Shown here one piece after another: positions 56,683-63,270 of a stretch of DNA of 64,000 nt (positions are counted from its first letter, which is position 1; each line of letters begins with the position of its first letter). The notes under the pieces are model-generated. The model was not told the origin of the DNA. It saw only the letters and a program-made list of their open reading frames with translations, and made no database searches. Made by a program: the position numbers and the translations under genes. The DNA comes from an uncultured Bacilli bacterium (lineage in GTDB: Bacteria; Bacillota_I; Bacilli_A; RF39; UBA660). The stretch lies in contig CALVKC010000003.1 in the NCBI GenBank assembly GCA_944332505.1, positions 62,001-126,000 on the forward strand. Reading direction: 5' to 3'.

Positions 56683-57856
56683 TTTCTAGCATATATCGTC
56701 TAAGCATCAAGGAATCACGTGCCCCCATATTTTTAACATACTTAGCAATATATTTTTTATCATAATTGCCATTAACTGCCATTATGGACAATTCTAAACG
56801 ATTAGTAATGGTTTTATTAAAAGGTATAGTTGATTTAGTGTCAAATACTTTGGTTATTTCAGTTAATTTATTCAAATTATTTATAATGTCTTGTTTATCT
56901 TTACCATTTATTAATTTTTCTGATTTAATCATATCTTTAATTGTTGTAACATAATCTTTAACCATCATAGATTTAACACCATAATCTTCAAATTTAGCTA
57001 AATTTCTTAATATTTTTTCATCTTTTCTAGTTAAAAATTTAAATTTAACAATATCTTTAGATACTGGTAATACATAGTCAAAATACCCATCTTCATCACC
57101 AACAAGACTGAAATCTTTAACCTTCAACTCTGACAAATCAACAACACTATCTATTTGTTCACCAGTTTCTGGGTCTTTAACAATAATTGGAAATTCTGGT
57201 CCATATGATGTAGCTCTTAGAAATAATGTAATTGCATCAACATCGCCACTACATAATTCATCTAGCTTTATATTTTTATCTAACACTTTATGTTGCAATA
57301 AAAAATCAATTATTAAACCATCTTTATAAAGATTTGGTGATGTTATTAAATTCTCATCATATGCTGTTAAATATGCTACTGGAATTCTATCCACTTTATT
57401 TTTATAACATTGCCCATTACTTGGTAGTGGTATAATATCATACTGAACATCACTATTAATTACACCAAAATCATTTTGATATGATGATTCATATATACTT
57501 GTTGACTTATCTGTATTTTCTAATAATGGTTTTTCATCAATAGAATTTTCAATTGGTTCAGTAGTTTCTAACTGATTCTCTTTAAGTCTATAATAAACTG
57601 AGTTATCATCATCATAATATGAATAATTATTATCTAAACTGTTTTCATTAGTTTCGGTTGTCAAATCTTTAGCTAATTTAGCATCTATTAATTTTATTTG
57701 CTCAATAGTATCAAGACAAGCTGTTGTAATCAACTTTACGGATTCTTTATTACCTCTTAATTCTGCTTCTTCTTTGGTTTTTTTAAGCATTTCATAATTA
57801 GATAATAACAATTTAAGTTCGCTTTCCTTTTCTGGAGTTATTTTTTTCTTAGCCAT
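56570..57856 (-). CDS. T4 gp26-like baseplate hub / tail assembly chaperone
   Basis: 428 residues. The N-terminal ~150 are helical and low-complexity (KEEAELRGNKESVKLITTAC, with Asp/Asn/Ser-rich spacer). From ~150 a conserved domain begins: YDIIPLPSNGQCYKNKVDRI, YLTAYDENLITSP, then DAITLFLRATSYGPEFP. This fits the T4-type baseplate/tail chaperone family (gp26-like), which binds nascent tape measure. It lies upstream of the tape measure gene. Near its end, in LGGGSF, the codons CTG GGG GGT GGC form a G6 slippery run leading into the overlapping frame 56338-56682. The gp26-like call is from the domain pattern; the frameshift is inferred. Confidence 0.78.
   Translation of the reverse strand: MAKKKITPEKESELKLLLSNYEMLKKTKEEAELRGNKESVKLITTACLDTIEQIKLIDAKLAKDLTTETNENSLDNNYSYYDDDNSVYYRLKENQLETTEPIENSIDEKPLLENTDKSTSIYESSYQNDFGVINSDVQYDIIPLPSNGQCYKNKVDRIPVAYLTAYDENLITSPNLYKDGLIIDFLLQHKVLDKNIKLDELCSGDVDAITLFLRATSYGPEFPIIVKDPETGEQIDSVVDLSELKVKDFSLVGDEDGYFDYVLPVSKDIVKFKFLTRKDEKILRNLAKFEDYGVKSMMVKDYVTTIKDMIKSEKLINGKDKQDIINNLNKLTEITKVFDTKSTIPFNKTITNRLELSIMAVNGNYDKKYIAKYVKNMGARDSLMLRRYMLENEPGINFEIEVKRPESLGGGSFKTFLEWDDSVFLNIA
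56628..56633 (-). promoter_or_regulatory. candidate programmed -2/+1 frameshift site (G6)
   Basis: Six G on the minus strand, read CTG GGG GGT GGC in the zero frame, inside the 113-base overlap of two tail chaperone frames. A -2 or +1 slip leads straight into the second frame at GTG GCT. From memory, phage Mu uses a G-run with -2 slippage at the same place in its tail genes. Confidence 0.6.
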
Positions 57857-57858
57857 TA

Positions 57859-58371
57859 TTATAAATCTTTTGTAAACATTAATTTTTTAACTAAAACACA
57901 TATAGTTGACTTATCGACAAAATCAACTATCATGCAACTATCTAAAATACCATAGGTAAATTTATTATAATTATTTAATACTTTAAATTTTATTTGTTTT
58001 AATGGTAAATTAGACATTTTCCATTCATATGATGAATTAACATTATTAACCCTCTTTGTCATTTGTATCCATTGTTTTAACTCTTCCTCAAATTCTTCGT
58101 CCATTGTATCAAAATTAAACGAAATATTGAGATAAAATGGTTCTGATGATAAATCATGCTGAATTAGTGTATCAATAGTTTCATTTATTAAAATAGCCTC
58201 ACACGATGTATCATTTTTTAAATCGGTTATATCAGAATAATTATGTTGAATAAAATTATTCACACTTTTATTTAAATTATCAACATATGAGTTATCCTTG
58301 TAATAGTTATCATTCGCATCAAAATTAATGCTAGTAAAATCATAATAATTAAAATATAAAGTACTTTTCAT
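57859..58371 (-). CDS. hypothetical tail-module protein (170 aa)
   Basis: 170 residues with an acidic N-terminal half (NNFIQHNYSDITDLKNDTSC) and a beta-patterned C-terminal half (YEWKMSNLPLKQIKFKV, CMIVDFVDKSTICVLVKKL). No family recognised. It sits 2 bases upstream of the tail chaperone gene and 2 bases after the endonuclease-like gene, so it is co-transcribed with tail genes. A tail-terminator or connector role would fit the position, but nothing in the sequence shows it. Confidence 0.6.
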   Translation of the reverse strand: MKSTLYFNYYDFTSINFDANDNYYKDNSYVDNLNKSVNNFIQHNYSDITDLKNDTSCEAILINETIDTLIQHDLSSEPFYLNISFNFDTMDEEFEEELKQWIQMTKRVNNVNSSYEWKMSNLPLKQIKFKVLNNYNKFTYGILDSCMIVDFVDKSTICVLVKKLMFTKDL

Positions 58372-58373
58372 GT

Positions 58374-58853
58374 CTAATGCCTTTTTTTCCTATTCTCATT
58401 TAATTTTATTTGATTATTTCTATTTTTAATAGTTTCTTTTAGTAATTTCATCACTTTTTGTGGATTTTTTCGTATATCACTCTCCCAAATCCTTAATACT
58501 GGTATTGAATGCATTAAAGCCCATTTAGTTTTATATTCATCAATTCTTCTAGCTCTTATCTGATGTTTACGTAACTCATTATCCTTATATTTTTCTGGAT
58601 TACCATGCCAAAAATCTCCATCAATTTCAATTATTAAATTAGATTTAGGTATGTAAAAATCAAAAAATCTACCTATATCCTTAGCTTCAAATTGATACAC
58701 ATATTCAATATTTAACTTCTCTAAAAAATTTTTAGCAAAATCTTCTTCTAATTTAGAAACACCATATTTTGGATGATTTACTTTTTTTTCATGTAATACA
58801 CTTTTTTTACATACCTTTATGACCTTTTTATTTTTATTTATTGGTTGTCGCAT
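58374..58853 (-). CDS. Vsr-like (DUF559-type) endonuclease
   Basis: 159 residues. A basic N-terminus (~1-30) leads to the Vsr/PD-(D/E)XK core: KLEEDFAKNFLEKLNIEYVY, RFFDFYIPKSNLIIEIDGDF then WHG, with RRIDEYKTKWALM and VLRIWESDIRKNP. This is the very-short-patch-repair endonuclease fold with its Asp, Glu and WHG signature. Free-standing copies in phages usually act as homing or mobile endonucleases; a repair role is less likely without a cognate methylase. It overlaps the upstream Cys-rich gene by 16 bases and ends in TAG 2 bases before the next ATG, so it is tightly built into the operon. Confidence 0.82.
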   Translation of the reverse strand: MRQPINKNKKVIKVCKKSVLHEKKVNHPKYGVSKLEEDFAKNFLEKLNIEYVYQFEAKDIGRFFDFYIPKSNLIIEIDGDFWHGNPEKYKDNELRKHQIRARRIDEYKTKWALMHSIPVLRIWESDIRKNPQKVMKLLKETIKNRNNQIKLNENRKKRH

Positions 58854-59161
58854 GTATCATTGAATATTTTAGTATGAATTGGCATTGACGTATTAATATA
58901 TTGACATCGGCATAATGGACTTGAACAGCCTTCATTTATACCATCACAATCACAAGTATCTATTTCAACCATATTTTTTGAAATATCAGCTAATTCTTGT
59001 TCCAATTTACGTATTTCAGAATCTAATTTTATAGCGTATTTAGTATCAATATTATTTCTCAAAAGCTCATTTTTCAAATCATCGTAGAAATCTAATGTAT
59101 CACAAATATCTCTTACCTTTTTTCTAAAAAGCTCTCTAGGAGTTAAATCATTACTATTCAT
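58838..59161 (-). CDS. small Cys-rich protein with helical N-terminus
   Basis: 107 residues. The first ~70 form charged helices (RELFRKKVRDICDTLDFYDD, KLDSEIRKLEQELADISKN), probably coiled coil. The C-terminal part is Cys-rich (CDCDGINEGCSSPLCRCQY), with six Cys in ~20 residues, a likely zinc-binding site. The family is not recognised. It starts the operon that runs through the Vsr-like gene into the tail chaperones and overlaps the Vsr-like gene by 16 bases. Confidence 0.6.
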   Translation of the reverse strand: MNSNDLTPRELFRKKVRDICDTLDFYDDLKNELLRNNIDTKYAIKLDSEIRKLEQELADISKNMVEIDTCDCDGINEGCSSPLCRCQYINTSMPIHTKIFNDTCDNQ

Positions 59162-59249
59162 TTTTTCTTAATTTTATATAATTATTATTCATTATAAAAA
59201 ATAATGAATTTTAAAATAAAATAAACAATATTTTTAAATTTTATATTTA

Positions 59250-59345
59250 TTAATCTAGCGTTAAATTACATAATTCTATATTGATAGATGGTTTTAAATT
59301 ATAAACATCATCAATTGAATTATAAAATTCAATGAAATCTTGTTC
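59250..59345 (-). pseudogene. in-frame remnant beyond TAG of the DUF723-nuclease gene
   Basis: Directly after the TAG at 59346-59348 the same frame stays open for 31 sense codons (EQDFIEFYNSIDDVYNLKPS and on to LTLD) and then ends in TAA at 59250-59252. Codon and residue use look like normal protein. The simplest view is that the nuclease gene once ended here and was shortened by a nonsense mutation. Read-through is an alternative. The rest of 59162-59249 is AT-rich with only a weak 9-bp hairpin (59187-59209). Confidence 0.5.
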
Positions 59346-60113
59346 CTATTCATTACGTTTAACAATGTTATATGTTAAAATTAGATTATCAAGTAAATCG
59401 AAAGTATTTTTGTTATTATATAATGATAATTCATGATTTAAATCATTTAAATCACCACAAAAATATAATAATTTAATACCATTTTGTTCACATAATTTAT
59501 TTTTAAGTTTATCCCTTTTATATAGTGATTCAAAATCAAAATTTTCAGTCCAACCACCTTTTCCAAAATGTTGTTTTCCTTGACATTCTATAGCAATATT
59601 ATAATCTGGTAAATAAAAATCTAAACTTAATCTACCTAGCCATTCAAAACGTTTTTGATAAACAAAATTTATATTATAGCTTTTTAGTTTAGCATTAACA
59701 TAATTTTCTAAATGAGAAGATTGACATATTTGGCATCCTTTTCCTTGTAAATGGTCATTTGGTGTTTGTTCAAAAAAACCATGTTTAGGACAAAAAATTA
59801 AACCTTTAGTATGTGCATTAATATAATTAAAATTATCATAATTATAGACATTATGGTGTACAATATTCGCTTCCTCAATGAATTCATTTTTATTTTTTCT
59901 AAATAGAAAACCTCTTTCAATATATGAACATTTTGGACAATTAGAACCTTTTAAATGAAGACTAGCTTTTTGACTAAATACTCCATGTATTGGGCATATT
60001 ATATCCACTTTATTGTCTTTACCAGTATAATTAACTAAACTATAATCATATTTACCATGATGCACATTTTCAGCTAATTTGATAAATTCCTCAGTTGTTC
60101 GCTTTCTTGACAT
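59346..60113 (-). CDS. homing-type endonuclease: DUF723-like zinc modules plus PD-(D/E)XK core
   Basis: 255 residues. Two zinc modules of the DUF723-like type come first: FIKLAENVHHGKYDYSLVNY ... ICPIHGVF ... CPKCSY (~10-62) and a second (~75-135) ending CQIC. Next is a nuclease core with LSLDFYLPDYNIAIECQGKQ followed by HF (~165-190), which fits PD-(D/E)XK with its Asp, Glu and QG.QH signature. A good Shine-Dalgarno-like AAAGGA precedes the ATG. It has its own host-type promoter and stands between the tail-tube gene and the Cys-rich gene, as a mobile gene would. The frame continues past its TAG for 31 codons. Confidence 0.8.
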   Translation of the reverse strand: MSRKRTTEEFIKLAENVHHGKYDYSLVNYTGKDNKVDIICPIHGVFSQKASLHLKGSNCPKCSYIERGFLFRKNKNEFIEEANIVHHNVYNYDNFNYINAHTKGLIFCPKHGFFEQTPNDHLQGKGCQICQSSHLENYVNAKLKSYNINFVYQKRFEWLGRLSLDFYLPDYNIAIECQGKQHFGKGGWTENFDFESLYKRDKLKNKLCEQNGIKLLYFCGDLNDLNHELSLYNNKNTFDLLDNLILTYNIVKRNE

Positions 60114-60136
60114 AGAATAATCCTTTCTAAAAAAAA

Positions 60137-60184
60137 TTAAGAAATTTTATAATATTTTAACAAAAATACTAAAAAATTTCTTAA
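60137..60184. repeat. 12-bp inverted repeat around the endonuclease promoter
   Basis: Perfect arms at 60137-60148 and 60173-60184, with the -7 box (60161-60168) in the loop. On the minus strand the hairpin is followed by a T8 run. It may terminate the tail-tube transcript, act as an operator on the endonuclease promoter, or both. Confidence 0.65.
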
Positions 60185-60192
60185 TTTACAAA
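60161..60192 (-). promoter_or_regulatory. Bacteroidota-type promoter for DUF723-nuclease gene
   Basis: Minus strand: TTTG (60189-60192), 20 bases, TATTTTTG (60161-60168); ATG at 60113. Confidence 0.8.
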
Positions 60193-60241
60193 AAAAATTT
60201 ATTTTTAATTTTATAAACATATTCAATTTAGATTTATGCAA

Positions 60242-60730
60242 TTAATAGCAAAGAATAGCATAATCAAAACGTAATGTAATTTGGATATTTGCTAAGTCAT
60301 CTGTGTTATAATCCAATTCCCCAAAATTAGCTACAGTACACATTGTGTTCTTTAATATCCATTTTTGAACAACAACACCAGTTGGGTCAAGCATTTCTAA
60401 CTCAACATCTCTCTTATAACCAGCCGCATAGCCTTGGCGACCAGTAACTGATTCAGAATGTAAACGAATCCATTCCATAATAGCTTGGGAAGCTGAAGGA
60501 CCAATTGGGTCTCTTAAGGTTATTTGTATAGTTTCCCAATTGTATCTACCAACGACATATGTTGATGTATTTAAAAATGGTATTTCAGTTTCTTTTTGTG
60601 TTATTGTTGGTCTTGATGCATTTTGTAGCCACCATTCTTGTATACCTAAATCAGCTGGAAATCTAAATAACCATCTGTTTTTTCTTAACGGTTCGTAGTT
60701 AAGCGGCATTTTTAAAAGTAAATCACTCAT
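60242..60730 (-). CDS. gp19: tail tube protein, T4 gp19-like
   Basis: 162 residues, the usual length of gp19. The pattern LRKNRWLFRFPADLGIQEWW, RPTITQKETEIPFLNTSTYV, VGRYNWETIQITLRDPIGPS and the C-terminal LDYNTDDLANIQITLRFDYA matches T4-like tail tube proteins, which form the inner tube. The gene is intact, with nuclease genes on both sides (59346-60113 and 60883-62550). No host-type promoter lies upstream, in line with late expression. The 152-base gap upstream is almost pure A/T and carries the promoter of the divergent endonuclease. Confidence 0.9.
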   Translation of the reverse strand: MSDLLLKMPLNYEPLRKNRWLFRFPADLGIQEWWLQNASRPTITQKETEIPFLNTSTYVVGRYNWETIQITLRDPIGPSASQAIMEWIRLHSESVTGRQGYAAGYKRDVELEMLDPTGVVVQKWILKNTMCTVANFGELDYNTDDLANIQITLRFDYAILCY

Positions 60731-60830
60731 AGATAATATAATTTTTAAACTAGTTTATTTTATAATTATAAATATATTATTATATATTTTATATATAAAT
60801 ATTATATATATTATATTTTATTAAATTAAA

Positions 60831-60862
60831 TTTGTTAATTATAATTAATTTTAATATATTTG
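60831..60862 (+). promoter_or_regulatory. Bacteroidota-type promoter for large endonuclease gene
   Basis: TTTG at 60831-60834, 20 bases, TATATTTG at 60855-60862; ATG at 60883. Confidence 0.85.
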
Positions 60863-60882
60863 TAATATAAAAAGATTTTTTT

Positions 60883-62550
60883 ATGAATATTTTAGATACA
60901 TTTATAGAAAAAGCAAATAAAACACATCATAATAAATATGATTACAGTAAAGTAAATTATATAAATTCAACTGAAAAAGTATGTATAATATGTCCTATTC
61001 ATGGAGAGTTTTGGCAAACACCACAAGCGCACATCCGTGGCAATAAATGTCCAAAATGCTCTTTAGAAGATAAAAGAAAAAAATTATCAAGCAATAAATA
61101 TGAGTTTATCGAAAAAGCAAATCATGTTCACAATAATGAATATCTATATGATAAAGTTAATTACATTAATTCATCAACAAAAGTATGTATAACATGTAAA
61201 AAACATGGTGATTTTTGGATGACACCTTCAGCCCATTTAAATGGTCAAAAATGTCCAAAATGTCAAGGTAGAGGATTAAATATAGATGATATTATTACTT
61301 TATGTAAAAATATTCATGGTGATAAATACGATTATTCAAAAATTAATTTTCATAAAATGCATGAAAAAGTTCCAATCATATGTCCAAAACATGGGGTTTT
61401 TATGCAAAGTCTGTCTAAGCATATTTCTAAAAAACAAGGTTGTCCATTATGTGCGATTGAAGAACGTAGTATAAAAAAACGCACCGATTATTCAGAAATT
61501 ATAGAAAAAGCAACTGTCATACATGATGGTAAATATAATTACCATAAAGTTGACTTTAATAATATTAATGACAAAGTTAATATTATATGTCCCAAACATG
61601 GTTCTTTCCATCAAAGATTATATGACCATATACATGGTTGTGGTTGTCCAAAATGTGCTAATATTAAATCAGACAGTGAAATTGAAATATTCAATTTTAT
61701 AAAACAATATTTTCCAGATGCTATTAATGGGGATAAAAATACCTTAGATGGAAAAGAATTAGATATCTTTATCCCAAGTAAAAACTTTGCAATCGAATAT
61801 AATGGTTTGCGTTGGCATAGTGAATATTATGGAAAAGATAAGAATTATCATATTAATAAATTAAATAAATGTAATGAATTAGGTATTAAACTAATAAATA
61901 TATTCGAAGATGAATACGTAAACAATAAAGATTTAGTTTTAAATAAACTATCACATATTTTAAATATTAATCTTAATTTACCTAAAGTCATGGGAAGAAA
62001 ATGTAGTATTAAAGAACTTACATATAAGGAAGCTAAAATATTTTTAGATAAGTTTCATATACAAGGCTCTACACCATCAACAATATATTTAGGAGCTTAT
62101 TATAATGATAATCTTATTGGAGTTATGACATTTATAATTGAAAATAATGAATCAAACAGTTGGGAATTAAATAGATTCGCTACTGATTATAATTATTTAT
62201 GCCAAGGTATTGGTGGTAAATTATTTAAATATTTTATAACAAAATATAATCCATCTATAGTAAAATCATTTGCAGATAAAAGATGGACAGTAAATTCAGA
62301 AAATAATTTGTATTCTAAGTTAGGATTTGAATTATATTGTACAATACCACCAGATTATTCTTACATATATATTAAAAATCCCAAAAAAAGGATACATAAA
62401 TTCAATTTTAGAAAAAAATTAATATATAAACATTATGGTTTACCATTAACCATGACTGAAAAGGAAATGTGTACTCAATTAGGTTTTTTTAAAATATGGG
62501 ATTGTGGTAAATTAAAATATATATATAATAAAAAAGATAATAGTTCTTAA
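60883..62550 (+). CDS. four-module zinc-finger endonuclease with GNAT-like C-terminus
   Basis: 555 residues. Four DUF723-like zinc modules occupy ~4-60, ~75-132, ~140-198 and ~205-262; each has a KYDYSKVNY-like strand, ICPKHG.F, and a closing CPKC or variant. A Vsr/EDxHD-type nuclease core follows at ~268-365 (KELDIFIPSKNFAIEYNGLR, then WHSE, and LGIKLINIFEDEY). After it, ~375-490 resemble a GNAT/Mom-like acyltransferase fold (LGAYYNDNLIGVMTF, FATDYNYLCQGIGGKLFKYF, YSKLGFEL). The gene has its own promoter and runs against the neighbouring minus-strand genes. It is most likely a mobile endonuclease whose repeated modules read a long target; whether the acyltransferase-like part is active is unknown. 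Confidence 0.8.
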   Translation: MNILDTFIEKANKTHHNKYDYSKVNYINSTEKVCIICPIHGEFWQTPQAHIRGNKCPKCSLEDKRKKLSSNKYEFIEKANHVHNNEYLYDKVNYINSSTKVCITCKKHGDFWMTPSAHLNGQKCPKCQGRGLNIDDIITLCKNIHGDKYDYSKINFHKMHEKVPIICPKHGVFMQSLSKHISKKQGCPLCAIEERSIKKRTDYSEIIEKATVIHDGKYNYHKVDFNNINDKVNIICPKHGSFHQRLYDHIHGCGCPKCANIKSDSEIEIFNFIKQYFPDAINGDKNTLDGKELDIFIPSKNFAIEYNGLRWHSEYYGKDKNYHINKLNKCNELGIKLINIFEDEYVNNKDLVLNKLSHILNINLNLPKVMGRKCSIKELTYKEAKIFLDKFHIQGSTPSTIYLGAYYNDNLIGVMTFIIENNESNSWELNRFATDYNYLCQGIGGKLFKYFITKYNPSIVKSFADKRWTVNSENNLYSKLGFELYCTIPPDYSYIYIKNPKKRIHKFNFRKKLIYKHYGLPLTMTEKEMCTQLGFFKIWDCGKLKYIYNKKDNSS

Positions 62551-62811
62551 TTTCACTTAAAAACATTGAAACTAATTTATAATCGTAATGATTAAGGGGT
62601 GAACTACAACACCCTCTATCCCATCCGTATTAAATACATTTGGGACTACTTATAATGCGGTGATTTTCGCTTTTAACACATTATTAATAATTGTTAAATC
62701 TACTTCTCTTTTGCTAAGACCTTTTTAGGTTTTACGTGTCAAAGGATAAAAATAATTTATGACACAACCATATACCAATACTTCAAAGAACTATTTTATA
62801 TATAATAAATA
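62551..62811. other. non-coding stretch with several hairpins, compositionally distinct
   Basis: No ORF of note. 62590-62770 is richer in G and C than the surroundings and holds ordered hairpins: GGGGTG with CACCCT (62596-62615), TCCCA with TGGGA (62619-62645) enclosing GTAT with ATAC, ACCT with AGGT (62719-62730), and GTGTC with GACAC (62736-62765). It could be a structured RNA or an old element edge. No known RNA family could be matched by eye. Confidence 0.45.
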
Positions 62812-62867
62812 TATAAAAAAAAATGAAAAATTAAAGAAAATATTCTTTGTTTTTCATTTTTTTTATA
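62812..62867. terminator. long A/T-flanked hairpin terminator
   Basis: Imperfect long stem: A-rich arm 62812-62838 pairs with T-rich arm 62843-62867 through TGAAAAA with TTTTTCA and AAAGAA with TTCTTT. It lies between the plus-strand endonuclease and the minus-strand gene at 62976. The remaining 62868-62975 is A/T-rich with nothing recognised. Confidence 0.7.
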
Positions 62868-62975
62868 TTAAAAATTATAAATAATTATAATACTTAATGT
62901 ATTATCTTTTTTTTATTATTACATATTATAATTTTTTTTATTTTCTTTTTCACTACAAACTTTATCCTACATCAG

Positions 62976-63242
62976 CTATATTTTTTTTAAAATATCATAT
63001 TCTTCTGAATCAACATTTTCAGCAAATTCTTGAATACCATCTAACGCTAAAGCACGTATTTGACTTATTTTATCATTTGTTGTTAATGAATTTTCAGATT
63101 CATCATCTGGATAATCATCAATCATATCTTCTTCATTATAAGAGCCATTTTCATCATCGAACACATAACTTTCTTTTATAAGTTTTTCATAATTTTTCAT
63201 TTCATTCATTACATGTTCAATTAAACTTATATTTTTAGTCAT
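62976..63242 (-). CDS. small acidic virion-type hypothetical protein (88 aa)
   Basis: 88 residues. The first half is acidic and disordered (DDENGSYNEEDMIDDYPDDE). The C-terminal half reads NDKISQIRALALDGIQEFAE followed by NVDSEEYDILKKI, a helical pattern I recall from small proteins of large Bacteroidota phages. No enzymatic motif. It follows the fibre-like gene by 28 bases on the same strand, suggesting a structural or assembly role. Confidence 0.65.
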   Translation of the reverse strand: MTKNISLIEHVMNEMKNYEKLIKESYVFDDENGSYNEEDMIDDYPDDESENSLTTNDKISQIRALALDGIQEFAENVDSEEYDILKKI

Positions 63243-63270
63243 AAAATATTAATATTTGTAAAAATTATTT

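Noticed and set aside
59187..59209. Hairpin as terminator of the DUF723-nuclease gene
   Set aside because: Only 9 bp, all A/T but one pair, and it is not followed by a T run on the minus strand.
62594..62622. preQ1-I riboswitch
   Set aside because: CTACA..ACCCTCTAT looks similar, but the required stem and A-rich tail spacing do not match, and the neighbouring gene is an endonuclease with no link to queuosine.
62560..62775. Group I intron or tRNA in the structured segment
   Set aside because: A GACTA-like element is present but I could not pair it with a P7 partner or build a P3-P8 core on either strand, and no T-arm with the GTTCRANNC pattern or cloverleaf forms.
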